A DNA stretch of 64,000 nt from Heligmosomoides polygyrus polygyrus (GCA_947396885.1 OX377206.1:5718658-5782657); one strand, 5' to 3'; positions 1-8,890 are shown, counted from the first letter of the stretch. The notes: generated by a model from the letters alone, not told the origin. Made by a program: numbers and translations.

Positions 1-277
1 GGGTAAAAATTGACCGAAGAAGTTGTAGATGGCAAATACTGACGCTAGAAACCATCCACATGACCAAGATTCCTGTATAAACTGCCACTGATCGTCCTAT
101 TGAAACCACATTCATATACCATCTCCAAGAATCTTGAAATAAGGCAAAGGCGTGCCGCATGTCCCTATAGGAAGCGTTTCTAGCCGTCGGAAGCATCGGA
201 CTGCGACAACTCGTCCAATTTCGTCGCGCACCCTGCGCGACGCCAGGGGGGCTCGCGCGGCGTTGGAGTTATGTCTA
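1..277. repeat. Dispersed repeat, right part of a TIR element cut by the window edge
   Basis: This stretch is nearly the same sequence, in the same orientation, as 32302-32577. It ends in GGCGTTGGAGTTATGTC, the right terminal inverted repeat seen in the second copy, where the left partner lies at 32054. It is therefore the right half of a non-autonomous DNA element whose left half lies outside the window. The open frames across it on both strands occur in both copies but resemble nothing I recognise, and I do not call them genes. Confidence 0.7.
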
Positions 278-877
278 CCCCCGAGGTGTCCCACACGAAT
301 TTCTATAAAATTAGGCGACCCTGTTAAGAACTATGTGTCGAATGCATAGGACCATTATGATGACTATTATGCAGCACATTGTCAGTGCTGTGCGCCTTAA
401 AATTGTCATGGTTGTAGTTCCTCTTCTTGTAAAGTCATGGTCTTTGACTTCACAGAACCAACTGTCTTCCTCTACTACGCGGTAGTGCACTCTCATTCCA
501 CAGTCGCCAAATTTTTGAAGACTCCCACTCTTCATTCATCGCTGTGTGGAGTGCTGCTCCTCAACGGGTAATGTTTGATTGGAATGGTCCCTTCATAGCT
601 CAACGTGACATCGCTGACCGTGCAGTTCGCACAGATTGATTGGCGTCTGGTGGCTGATCAATCCCGCACTGCTCGCTGCCCTGGCGAAGTATGAATGGGT
701 CCTAACACAACGAGAAGACGTGAGAATTGTCATCGATGGAAGAACCGAGGTAATAAATGGAGCTCTTGTCTCTTTGAGAATCTGAAAAACTGAGAGCCAA
801 TCCTCTTAATGAATAAAGAAGCACGGAACGACCTTTGGCCTTTAAAAAATAGATTCTGCGCCGACCAAACCCTGTTT
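278..877. other. No recognisable gene
   Basis: Mixed-composition sequence between two repeats. I see no coding exon with splice signals, no RNA gene and no recognisable element here. Confidence 0.4.
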
Positions 878-1223
878 TAGAATTCTACCACGAGAGAAGT
901 CACCAAGTGGCAGTGCCACTATTCCAGTAATCATCAGATAATTTCGTATCTTACGGGTCTCAAGACAAAAAAAAAAAAATTGAAAATTCAACTGCGATTC
1001 GAGACTAAAGGTAACGAGGTGTAATTCAAGTAAAATAAAGCCGGCTTGGATCAGCTAAAAGATTCTAATTTTGTTTAAATTCCACCACGTTACCCTTAGC
1101 CTCGAATCGAAGTTGAATTTTCAACATGTTGTGTCTTGAGACCCGTAAGATACGCAGTGATCGGATAATTACTGGAATAGTAGCACTGCCACTTGGTGAC
1201 TTTTCTTGTGGTGGAATTCTAGC
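878..1223. repeat. Inverted-repeat (foldback) element
   Basis: The left arm (about 881-1032) and right arm (about 1075-1220) are reverse complements with a spacer of about 40 bp. Both outer ends read as AATTCTACCAC / AATTCCACCAC followed by the shared AGTCACCAAGTGGCAGTG. A run of A at 969-980 interrupts the left arm. This looks like a small non-autonomous foldback MITE; I could not define its target duplication. Confidence 0.65.
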
Positions 1224-1230
1224 AATAAAA

Positions 1231-1850
1231 TAGGCGGAGGGGTGTTCCCTACACTGCCCCCAGAAAGGGGCGGAGCAAGGGGCGCGCCGAGCGTTCATCG
1301 TGGACGAGATTTCCTGATTCCGCGACCACGTGAAGGCATCGCGTTGCTAATCACTTCCCTTGACCTAGCAGCTTTGTACTCAGCAGATTTCATTCTCAAG
1401 ACAGCAGTCGGAATATTGTACAGTATATTTGCATGAAAAGGCTTTTCAGCGGCAGCGCGAAAACTTTCTTCAAGTCCCGCCACATTGCTCAGTACTAGGG
1501 TGCCGTCCGCGTTTTCCGACAAGTACAGCAACATCTTAAAGAGATATGTGATGACAACGACGCGATCATCCGCTAGAAATTTCTTCAAGATAAGGAGAAT
1601 TGTTTGATCCTTTAAAATCCTCAATCGTCTCCTATCAGCTGTTAGGCTTTTGAACGGCGTGACGCCAATTAACGGCGGAGAGTCGTTGGATACAACGCCC
1701 CCAGAAAGGGGCGGGGCGAGGGATGCGCTGAGGACGAGATGTCCGGGACCCTGTCATCACATGGACGCATCGCATTTCTAATCACTTCCCTAGGCTCCGC
1801 AGCTCTATCCTGAACTGATTCCGTTCTCGAGACAAGAGTCAGAAACTTGT
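1231..1850. repeat. Direct duplication, units at 1231-1412 and 1672-1850
   Basis: Two units of about 180 bp share GCCCCCAGAAAGGGGCGG, then the GACGAGAT segment, the CATCGC..CTAATCACTTCCCT segment and a CAAGA.AG.GTC end. The period is about 441 bp. The part of the first period between the units (about 1436-1680) reappears at 5930-6085, on the far side of the LINE, so the LINE landed at the end of the second unit and split a pre-existing tandem duplication. The minus-strand open frame at 1295-1624 lies in this duplicated DNA and has no recognisable homology. Confidence 0.65.

Positions 1851-1889
<39 letters not shown>
1850..1889 (-). repeat. (TTTA)n microsatellite, 3' tail of the LINE
   Basis: About ten TTTA units, read (AAAT)n on the minus strand, end the 3' untranslated region of the LINE. 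Short tandem tails of this kind replace poly(A) in CR1-type elements. Confidence 0.85.
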
Positions 1890-1890
<1 letters not shown>

Positions 1891-2038
1891 ACAAAGACAA
1901 CAGTCTTGTTTAAAGAATGAGGGAACACAAAAAAAAACTGTACATACACAACACAACAAAACACGAAAGAATGAGTCATATGCACATTAAATTCGATGAC
2001 ATAATAAGTGTCTACTGACTGCGCAATATTTATAATGC

Positions 2039-4849
2039 TTAAGGTGTGGAAAACCTTTTGCAGACCTGTACAGATAACCTTGTCATGTCTTCGTATTTAC
2101 CTAGCAGCAGATTGAAATCACCAAGTGTTCTGTATGTTAGAAAATCAGATCTGACTCGAGTTTTGGCAACTGAAACTCGAAGCTTAAGCTTTCCTCTTAC
2201 GGATCTCGTCAGAGCGCCATCAAAGAAATCGGTTGGGTTAACGGATAATTTGTTGCTAATGATCTTGAACATCATGACACGATCTGCTGCTTTTCTTCTA
2301 TTCTCGAGCGACGGTAGGCCAAGTAAGACTGATCTTTGAGAAGCATGTGGAATCTGATCGTAGTTCATTGAAAAGCATCTCATCATAAGTTTTCTAGTGA
2401 AGCTATTTTGAACACTTTCCAAAAGCTTGATATCTTTCCTCTTAGTTGGATTGAATACCGTGATTCCCGATTCAACAATTGGCCTCACATATGTTTTATA
2501 AGCTCGGATATAAATTTCTGGTTGATTTGACTTTAGAGCTCGAAAGAGGTTATATATACGGTAGCCGGCCTTTTTAACGAGAAGTCTGCAGTGCTGTGAA
2601 AAGCATAGATTGGACGTTATGATGAATCCCAGATCGCGGGCTTCTTTTATATTGCTTAGAACCTGACCATTAATACTGTATGTTAGGAACTGTGGCTGTC
2701 TTTTAGATCCTATTGTTAGAAAGCATGTTTTTTCATGTGCAAGTGGTAGACCCCACTTTTCTGCCCAATTGGAGATGTAATTTATCGCGGACTGAAGGGA
2801 TAGTTCATCAGAAGTGTCTACAATTTTTTTGTAAACCTTCACATCATCTGCGTACATTTTACAGGTGACACCCAGATTGGTAAGATAGGTCGGAAGTTCG
2901 TAGGTGTACAGTAAAAATAAGATTGGCGATAACACCGCTCCTTGAGGAACTCCGCTATACGTGGAAAACACTTTCGAAAACTGACCCTTAATGCCAACTT
3001 GATATGTTCTGCCAGATAAAAATTGCTTTACCCAACATATAATCATAGGGTGGATTCCTACCGCTTCCATTTTAACCAACAGATTGTTCACCAAGACCTT
3101 ATCGAAAGCTTTTGCGAAATCAAAATATATAACGTCCGTACGCTTTCTTTCTTCTAGCGCCCTCGTCCAGTCATTAAGAGAGGTAAGAAGGGCGATTTCG
3201 ACTGATCTTCCTTTGAGGAAGCCGTATTGATTTTCCGAAATTATATTGTGATCTTCAAGATGAATTAATATATGTTTCTTGAGTATCTTCTCAAAGGTTC
3301 GCGCAAATATGGATGTTATGCTGATTGGCCTGTAATTTCTGGGATCAGACCGCAGAGCTTTTTTGTAAATAGGAGTTACGAATGCATGTTTCCATCTAGC
3401 AGGCACCTCAGCTCTAGTATAACTCAGGTTAAATATATGCTCCAAAGGGTAAGCTATATAATAGATGATTTTTTTAATAAAACTAAGAGGGATAAAGTCA
3501 GGAGAAACTGAGGAAGACGATGGCCACTTAGATAGAATGTCGATGATTTCGTCCTTATGAAACCACAAGGTACTGCTCATTCTCGGAAAATGCGGAAGAT
3601 CATCTCTATCATTGCATGTCATACTATCTGAGCAAGTATTTCTCTTGTTGAAGACCTTTTGAAATACTTCCCCTAATAAATCCGCTTTTTCTTTCTCTGT
3701 CGAAGCCAGTTCACCACTGTCTTTCAACAAACTGGGGATATCATTGCTATTCCCTATACGTGATCTTATAAAATTATAGAAGGCTGTTTTATCCCTTGTT
3801 TCTGTCATTTTTCTTTCTATGTAAAGGTTGTAACGATAAACGGCTCTACTAAGTTTGGTGGATAACGACTCATACAGTGACCAGTCATGACTACTACCAG
3901 AGGCACGAGCCTTCCTCCAGGCGTAAGAACGACGTTTGTTCAATCTTATGATATAGGTTGGATATCCTTTTTCATCTTCATTGGTTATACGTATGGGCAC
4001 ATACAGATCGATTGTATGGTGAAGGATTGCAAGCAACATTTCATATAATTGATCAGCCGAGCTACTAGAATTCATTACACCGATCCAATCAATGCTGGCT
4101 AGATACGCCTCAATCTGTTGATAGTCAGCGCATTTGAAATCCTGCACCCATTTGGATTCCTTGTTCTTAGGTTTGAAGTCTAAATGGAACGTAACTGTGG
4201 CATGATCACTTGTGCCAATAGGAGGGGCAACATGCACTTCTCTAACAAAGTTTGATTTGTTACAGAGAACAAGGTCCAAAACAGAGTTTCCTCGTGTGGG
4301 AAATTGCACATACTGTTTGAATCTGTGTGATTCGAAAACTTCAGAAAGGATTTTAGATGCATAACCGTTACAATGTGACATTAAGTCTGGCAGATTAAAA
4401 TCACCCAATAAAACCGTTGTTTGACTGTTCGCAGAAAAATCGCTTATAGCTTTCGCTAGTAGGCGTGTTCCTACGACACCACAGTTAGGTGTTCTATATA
4501 CGCAGATAACCCGAAACGTTATATCCTCTTGCATCAAATCGCAAACTAAGATCTCATAACTATTTGCCACGGACTCACTGAACACTTCAGTGTACCATAG
4601 TGAATTTTTCACCAAAAGTAATAAACCACCGCCTTTTTTAGAGAGTCGATCACATCTAATTTCCAAATAATGGTTACTGACGATACCCAGAAGAGGTCTC
4701 AGCTCATTTTCACTAGTAAGCCATGTTTCAGTTAATAGAACAACTCCATAATCATGAATACGTAGTTCCATAAACAGCGCATTACAATTTCTTACAAGTG
4801 ATCGAATGTTAGCTAGTAAGCAGAAACAGCCAGCCCGGTGACCGCTCAA
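2039..4849 (-). CDS. LINE ORF2: AP-type endonuclease plus reverse transcriptase, 936 aa
   Basis: The N-terminal endonuclease/exonuclease/phosphatase domain (about 10-225) carries N14 (LLANIRS), E41 (LTETWL), D150/N152 (GDFNLP), D192 and the SDH triad 214-216; it nicks target DNA. The reverse transcriptase (about 445-720) shows FDFAKAFD (576-583), SGVPQGAVLSP (632-642) and the catalytic YADD (666-669), which copies element RNA at the nick. The C-terminal region resembles the thumb/tail of CR1 and RTE proteins. The upstream frame is closed by a TAG near 4868. The codon at 4847-4849 is TTG, overlapping the ORF1 stop as TTGA, and the first in-frame ATG is codon 27, downstream of N14. Translation therefore probably starts by termination-reinitiation at a non-ATG codon. 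No internal stops or frameshifts. Confidence 0.9.
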   Translation of the reverse strand: MSGHRAGCFCLLANIRSLVRNCNALFMELRIHDYGVVLLTETWLTSENELRPLLGIVSNHYLEIRCDRLSKKGGGLLLLVKNSLWYTEVFSESVANSYEILVCDLMQEDITFRVICVYRTPNCGVVGTRLLAKAISDFSANSQTTVLLGDFNLPDLMSHCNGYASKILSEVFESHRFKQYVQFPTRGNSVLDLVLCNKSNFVREVHVAPPIGTSDHATVTFHLDFKPKNKESKWVQDFKCADYQQIEAYLASIDWIGVMNSSSSADQLYEMLLAILHHTIDLYVPIRITNEDEKGYPTYIIRLNKRRSYAWRKARASGSSHDWSLYESLSTKLSRAVYRYNLYIERKMTETRDKTAFYNFIRSRIGNSNDIPSLLKDSGELASTEKEKADLLGEVFQKVFNKRNTCSDSMTCNDRDDLPHFPRMSSTLWFHKDEIIDILSKWPSSSSVSPDFIPLSFIKKIIYYIAYPLEHIFNLSYTRAEVPARWKHAFVTPIYKKALRSDPRNYRPISITSIFARTFEKILKKHILIHLEDHNIISENQYGFLKGRSVEIALLTSLNDWTRALEERKRTDVIYFDFAKAFDKVLVNNLLVKMEAVGIHPMIICWVKQFLSGRTYQVGIKGQFSKVFSTYSGVPQGAVLSPILFLLYTYELPTYLTNLGVTCKMYADDVKVYKKIVDTSDELSLQSAINYISNWAEKWGLPLAHEKTCFLTIGSKRQPQFLTYSINGQVLSNIKEARDLGFIITSNLCFSQHCRLLVKKAGYRIYNLFRALKSNQPEIYIRAYKTYVRPIVESGITVFNPTKRKDIKLLESVQNSFTRKLMMRCFSMNYDQIPHASQRSVLLGLPSLENRRKAADRVMMFKIISNKLSVNPTDFFDGALTRSVRGKLKLRVSVAKTRVRSDFLTYRTLGDFNLLLGKYEDMTRLSVQVCKRFSTP

Positions 4850-5667
4850 TAGTTTTCCGAGGGAATCCTATTGTGCGGCGTTGAGCTGGCAGTTTCGTTT
4901 GCGGAGGGAACTGGGGAACGAAAACCATCGCGAGCTTGAGTTGCTCGCAAGGAGGTATCATTTCCCAGTCCTCCTGTGGAAAGACGTTGCTCCCTCCTTC
5001 GCATTCTCTCCTCCCATGTTAATGAAGGGCGCACGAAAGTGCCCCTAAGAGTGGGAGAGAAACGTAGGCGATGAGCACGTCTCAGTGCCATCCGTTGGAA
5101 TCTGCTGCATGGTAGTACGACCTTTATCAGACGAGGCCTATCTTGTACTGGTCGCCCCATGCGGTAGACAGATAAAGGAGTGCATTCTATGTTAAGACAG
5201 TTAAGCAATTCTACGACTTTAGCAAAGTCATGGGCTAATCTCTCAGAAGAAACAGACGAAGCTGATTCTGGAACATGAAGAAGAACAATAGATCTTTCTC
5301 TTTCATGATCATCTGTCGATAAAACTGGAGCAGGTTGAGAACGTAGTTGATTTGTTACCACCGCGGAACTTTGCCTTTCAAAGTTAGCAAGCTTTTCCCT
5401 CAAAGAACTATTTTCTTCCCTCAAAAGATGGACTTCTTTCAGTAGCTCAGAGTTCCTTCTGCTGATTTCTTTCATTTCTTCTCTCGTTTCAATCAAAAGC
5501 TCCATGACTTGCTTCACGTATATCGGAACTTTCCCTCTGCCCATTAACGACTGCAGTTGTCCAATTGCATCACTTGTAGTAACTGTTGACGATGACTTTG
5601 TCGCAGCTGTAATAGACGAGCGACAGCCCGGAGAGTTCGATGATGTGTTTGTAAGGTTCTTTGCCAT
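4846..5667 (-). CDS. LINE ORF1: coiled-coil RNA-binding chaperone, 273 aa
   Basis: Begins at a true ATG. After a Ser/Thr-rich N-terminus, residues 50-99 are a heptad-rich coiled coil (ELLKEVHLLREENSSLREKL) suited to oligomerisation. Residues about 125-225 (RSIVLLHVPES ... RPRLIKVVLP ... FVRPSLTWEERMRRREQ) have the shape of the RRM-like nucleic-acid-binding half of LINE ORF1 proteins. In the family this protein coats element RNA in the cytoplasm and assists its reverse transcription. Its TGA stop overlaps the ORF2 start region, which fits coupled translation. It is intact. Confidence 0.8.
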   Translation of the reverse strand: MAKNLTNTSSNSPGCRSSITAATKSSSTVTTSDAIGQLQSLMGRGKVPIYVKQVMELLIETREEMKEISRRNSELLKEVHLLREENSSLREKLANFERQSSAVVTNQLRSQPAPVLSTDDHERERSIVLLHVPESASSVSSERLAHDFAKVVELLNCLNIECTPLSVYRMGRPVQDRPRLIKVVLPCSRFQRMALRRAHRLRFSPTLRGTFVRPSLTWEERMRRREQRLSTGGLGNDTSLRATQARDGFRSPVPSANETASSTPHNRIPSENY

Positions 5668-5888
5668 CGCCAGCTAAGTTAACCGCTCACAAGAATTCAG
5701 TAACAGTACCTCTCCAAGTGGCAAGTTCCGAAATAATTCACGAGAATACTGCCCCTTGCCACGCAAGGCTTCGCTTGTGTCCAGATATAGCCGCAGAGAA
5801 GTAGATCCGATACGAAATGAAATAAAGAGTAGAGTGATCGCTCAGAGCCAGCGATAACAACACAGCCGCACTGGATGAAGGCAGCGAT

Positions 5889-6090
5889 CAGAATGTTCAT
5901 CATACTTCATCATGTTCATCATACTTGGAGGAAAAGAGCTTTTAGCTGCAGCGCCAAGGCTTTCTTCAGGTTCCGTCACATTGCTCTGTACTGGAAAATG
6001 ACTTCAGTGCTCACCGAGATGCGCCTTCCAATCGTCTCCTATCAGCTGTTAGGTTTTTGGACGACGTCACGCCAATTAGCAACGGTTTCG
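5889..6090. repeat. Continuation of the duplicated segment split by the LINE
   Basis: GAAAAGAGCTTTTAGCTGCA onward matches 1436-1500, and the stretch with CAATCGTCTCCTATCAGCTG matches 1622-1680. At 5893-5931 there is also a short local duplication of GTTCATCATACTT. This is the right flank of the LINE insertion. Confidence 0.6.
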
Positions 6091-6313
6091 CGAGCAGCAA
6101 ACTTGTCCAAATAGGGCGGCGAAGGCAGGGCGGGAAGTGGGCGCTGGGCAGCACGGTGTACCGAACGACTGCCCCCCCCCCCCCAATTAACGAACCCGCA
6201 AGCAGCGGCGCGGTTTGGCGCACCACAAACTCGTCCAAAATAGGGCGGAGCGGGCAGGGTGGGAAATGGGCTGTGAGCGTAATCGTGTACGGAACGCACG
6301 CCCCCCCCCCCCA
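6057..6313. repeat. Two tandem units of about 130 bp, each ending in a poly-C run
   Basis: The units 6057-6185 and 6186-6313 share AATTAACGAACCCGC/AATTAGCAACGGTTTCGC, an ACTTGTCCAAATAGGGCGG-type core and a GTGTACCGAACG-type end. Each terminates in 11-13 consecutive C. The overlapping open frames on both strands are products of this GC-rich repeat. Confidence 0.7.
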
Positions 6314-6870
6314 TCCAAACCCTTGCATACCACACTTCAAGTAAGGGCTGAAAACTGTGATAGCGTATTCTACTATAGGTCATACGGTTCATATGCCATC
6401 AAAAGGCACTGATTTTACATAAAACAATTAAAATATGTTGTAAGTATGTAGTTCCCTCAACGTCTTCACTCCTCACAGTGACCAGTAAAGTGAGTATTTT
6501 GCCTCCAACAAAAATTATTTCAGATCTCGTAACGGTTCTACACGGAATAAGGGCAGAAACATATGGAATTTGTCTACATATGTACTCTGAATTACACATG
6601 AAGGTGAAGAACTTAAATCTTTGGACCAGACACAGATTTCGGTTCTTATTTGTCATTTGTTTGTTCAGCGATCCCTTTGATGTCATTTTGCAAAGCAAAA
6701 GAACCTTCGATTTTGATGAGATTTTTGCACATCTTTGTTCTCAGAGAAAACACTCCACATCGTATCTCGTCATTTAGAAAGGGGTATGTCGAAAATATTT
6801 CGCCGATATGTGTTCGGGAAAACGTTCAACAATTATGCAAATATGGAATTCATGCATAGAACTTAAGTTT
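6314..6870. other. AT-rich interval, no gene seen
   Basis: Opposed open frames of 68-109 codons occur on both strands without recognisable domains, splice sites or repeated structure. I see nothing I can name. Confidence 0.4.
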
Positions 6871-7052
6871 CGCATCTGGGCCGGATTCATCAACGACCTA
6901 CAGCAATTTAACAGAAAAAATTACATCTGAAATTCCTAATAGCGCGACTTATCAAGTGATATGGTAAGCGATAAGCCGCGTTGTCTGAGTTTTCCGCTGT
7001 GAATCTCTGTAAAAGTTATGTAAGTCGATGATGAATTCGACACCAGGATGCG
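6871..7052. mobile_element. Short MITE with GGCCGGATTCATCAAC termini
   Basis: The left end CGCATCTGGGCCGGATTCAT at 6871 and the right end (GATGATGAATTCGACACCAG, to 7052) are inverted repeats of about 27 bp with several mismatches. The same terminus occurs at 21995, 23520, 53837 and 54170, which defines a dispersed family. It is non-autonomous, with no coding capacity. Confidence 0.6.
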
Positions 7053-7281
7053 TACAACTTGTCTTTAAGCCGGCCTTGGGAACTCCCACACCAGCTTGCC
7101 CAGGTTGCAGCTGTTCTTCCAGTATGCACAACGTTAACTTCAGGCTGTCACATAACATGGGAAAGCAATGAGTTTATTGTATGTTCAGTGAATTTACTCT
7201 GCTGCAATCATGCATTTCAAGGAGTCGAAGCCGATTCTCTCGCCCTTGATGTCCGTGGCAGTCCACCTTAATAAATTCAGA

Positions 7282-7656
7282 TTATTCAAGAGTTTCTTCA
7301 GAATATAAAAGCACCCACTTTTTGTACTTGTTGCATTTGACGAGCTTCTCGATGCCAGTTCCGTTACTCAGCAGAGCGCCGGTGGATGTTTGGAGTTCGA
7401 ACGCTCCCGCACCGCTGCAGGAGACGATTGCAGCTTTGCAGTCTCTGCCTTGGAGGTAGCTAGAAGGACTTCAAACTGAGCTGCTTTGTGGAGGCTTTCG
7501 TTTGGCAAAGAATCTCACTCGACTATTGGGGAGGTGCAGTTCACAGCTGAAGGACCCCAGCAGCCGTCAATCAGTCGACGGCACCTCATGCAGTGCTTGT
7601 CTGGAAGTCAGTATCTAAGAAAATCTGCCATTACGCCGGAAAAGCTGCTGCTTACT
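7282..7656 (-). CDS. Cysteine-rich secreted protein with C6/DUF281-like domain, 3' exons
   Basis: Minus-strand exons at 7519-7600 and 7282-7459 are separated by a 59-nt intron (donor GTGAGA, acceptor CCTTCTAG) that keeps the frame across the junction. The upstream intron (7601-7655, donor GTAAGC, acceptor ACTTCCAG) leads to a further exon ending at 7656 whose start I cannot fix. The two sure exons encode about 85 residues ending at TAA (7282-7284), with cysteines in HCMRC, DGCW, VNCT, RDCKAAIVSC and LVKCNKYKKW. Alternating Cys around a DGC..C and a late KC..W is typical of nematode C6 or DUF281 extracellular domains. Function in the family is unknown. The long-TIR MITE at 7734 may have cut the 5' part, so the gene could be broken. 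Confidence 0.55.
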
Positions 7657-7733
7657 GCGGTCTTCCCTTGGACGAGAGTCATCGTGGTGGTGGTGATGGT
7701 GCCTTCGGCGAGGGATGAGCTGGAATCTCATTC

Positions 7734-8114
7734 CGGCATTCGCTCTCAAGGGGCTGCACAACCACTTGCTATTGGGGTGAAAATCTGTTTCTATGTATAC
7801 ACATGTATATACAAATGTATATACATGTGCATACATACTATATACCTACTTATATGCGTATGCACATATATATGTAGGTACGAGCCGGATATATGTGGAT
7901 ATATGGCTGTACAAGAATCCTGCAACACTCTAGCAACAGGAGCCGACCCTTAGGCCTATACTTCCACAGGAGCGTCAACGTGTCAACGGGGTGCAGATAA
8001 TCGCACCGGGACCCCCCCCCCACAATGCAAATCGGCGCAGCCCGCCATACCCACTGCAACAGGTTCTCACCGCAATAGCAAGTGGATGTGCGGCCCGTCG
8101 ATAGCGAATATCCG
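7734..8114. mobile_element. Non-autonomous DNA element with long TIRs (copy 1)
   Basis: The TIRs extend from CGGCATTCGCT through CCACTTGCTATTGGGGTGA on the left, and the reverse of the same on the right (ending GCGAATATCCG at 8114), more than 55 bp in all. The interior holds a TATA-rich stretch and GAGCC.GAC.CTTA motifs shared with the copy at 39516-39937. It contains a run of 10 C at 8012-8021. It lies between the cysteine-rich gene and the small secreted-protein gene, about 55 bp from the stop of the latter. Confidence 0.75.
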
Positions 8115-8168
8115 TGCACTCCTTGCATAGCAAATGGCCAATTTGTCTGCTCCACTTCATTGACTTGT

Positions 8169-8372
8169 CTAATAATAAGAACGACGACTCACGAACTGTG
8201 GTGGAGCCGGGTATTCGGGAAGCCGGATAGGCTGGAGAACGACTGGCGGAGCGTACTGTGGAGGCGGATACAGTGGAGCACCGTAGTACTGCCCTGGCTG
8301 CATAGCTGGTGGTACTCCGTACTGCGCATAGACCACGTACGACAAAGCTATTAGTACTGCCACTCGGAACAT
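8169..8372 (-). CDS. Small secreted Pro/Tyr-rich protein, 67 aa
   Basis: Starts at ATG (8370-8372) and ends at TAG (8169-8171). Residues 1-16 (MFRVAVLIALSYVVYA) form a clear signal peptide with an Ala-Gln cleavage site. The mature part is rich in Pro, Tyr, Gln and Ala (QYGVPPAMQPGQYYGAPLYP region), like short cuticle-associated or other secreted nematode peptides, and ends RRSYY. Upstream, GAGTTTTTAG lies about 33 nt before the ATG and could be a trans-splice or intron acceptor. I recognise no family, and no polyadenylation signal is obvious before the MITE. It is probably a complete single-exon gene. Confidence 0.5.
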   Translation of the reverse strand: MFRVAVLIALSYVVYAQYGVPPAMQPGQYYGAPLYPPPQYAPPVVLQPIRLPEYPAPPQFVSRRSYY

Positions 8373-8402
8373 TGTCGTTTTTTCACCTTTTCGAAAGTAC
8401 CT

Positions 8403-8890
8403 CTAAAAACTCGTCTTCAAAAAATTCTTACAAGTGATATGACCGTTAGGCCGGAAACAGTTTCGCGACATGCCGCCATGCTGCGATGAATCTGGCGGCT
8501 GTTGTCGCGGCGAGATGCCGCAAGGGGATACTGTACGCATACTGCGTACTGTGGCGCTGTCTAGAGGGGCCGCTTCATGAGGTGCAATGTCATCATCGTC
8601 GCCTGCTTCTTCATCAGCAACAAATGAGAGCGCCCCAAAGAATTCATCAACTCGGGAGGAATAGAATTTCCTAATCCTATCCCGGCCGGGTTTGAGGTAG
8701 ACCACGCCCCTCAGCGGAGCAGCGCCGCGACGACTTGTCTGCGCTGCAGCTTCCACCACAGTGAGGGTGTGGGTCCTACCGCGATACGGGCGAAATGGAC
8801 GAGATCGCGGTGCGGTGCCGCAAGGCTCTGTTTTCGACCTTGAACGTGACGAATTATCGCCAAGCTTGCTTCCAAAACCAAGAAAATAAG
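8403..8890 (-). other. Candidate coding exon, unknown product
   Basis: One minus-strand frame stays open from about 8890 to a TAG at 8403-8405. It reads an Arg/Ser-rich start, then GVVYLKPGRDRIRKFYSSRV, an acidic DEEAGDDDD patch and a Pro/Gln/Ser tail. There is no ATG near its start, so it would be an internal or 3' exon. A donor GTAAGAA occurs at about 8430, but the nearest downstream acceptor would leave an intron of only 29 nt. The base composition is higher in GC than its flanks. No homology recognised. Confidence 0.25.

Larger units (their letters stand above)
1851..5888 (-). mobile_element. Full-length CR1-like non-LTR retrotransposon
   Basis: A minus-strand LINE with 5' UTR, ORF1 (5667-4846), ORF2 (4849-2039), a 3' UTR of about 150 bp and an (AAAT)n tail. 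The host sequence on both sides is one interrupted repeat unit, which places the 5' end near 5888. The sequences TCAGAAAC (about 1843) and TCAGAATG (about 5889) are a candidate short target-site duplication. Both ORFs are free of stops, so the copy is young or recently active. The CR1 assignment rests on the RT motif set, the coiled-coil ORF1 and the tail, not on a phylogeny. Confidence 0.85.

Noticed and set aside
6011..6412. Four overlapping Pro/Gly-rich ORFs on both strands
   Set aside because: Artefacts of the poly-C tandem units.
7615..7836. His/Arg-rich ORF (HHHHHHDDSRPREDR) as a complete gene
   Set aside because: It runs into a MITE terminus and a donor site cuts it at 7656; at most it is part of the upstream exon of the Cys-rich gene.
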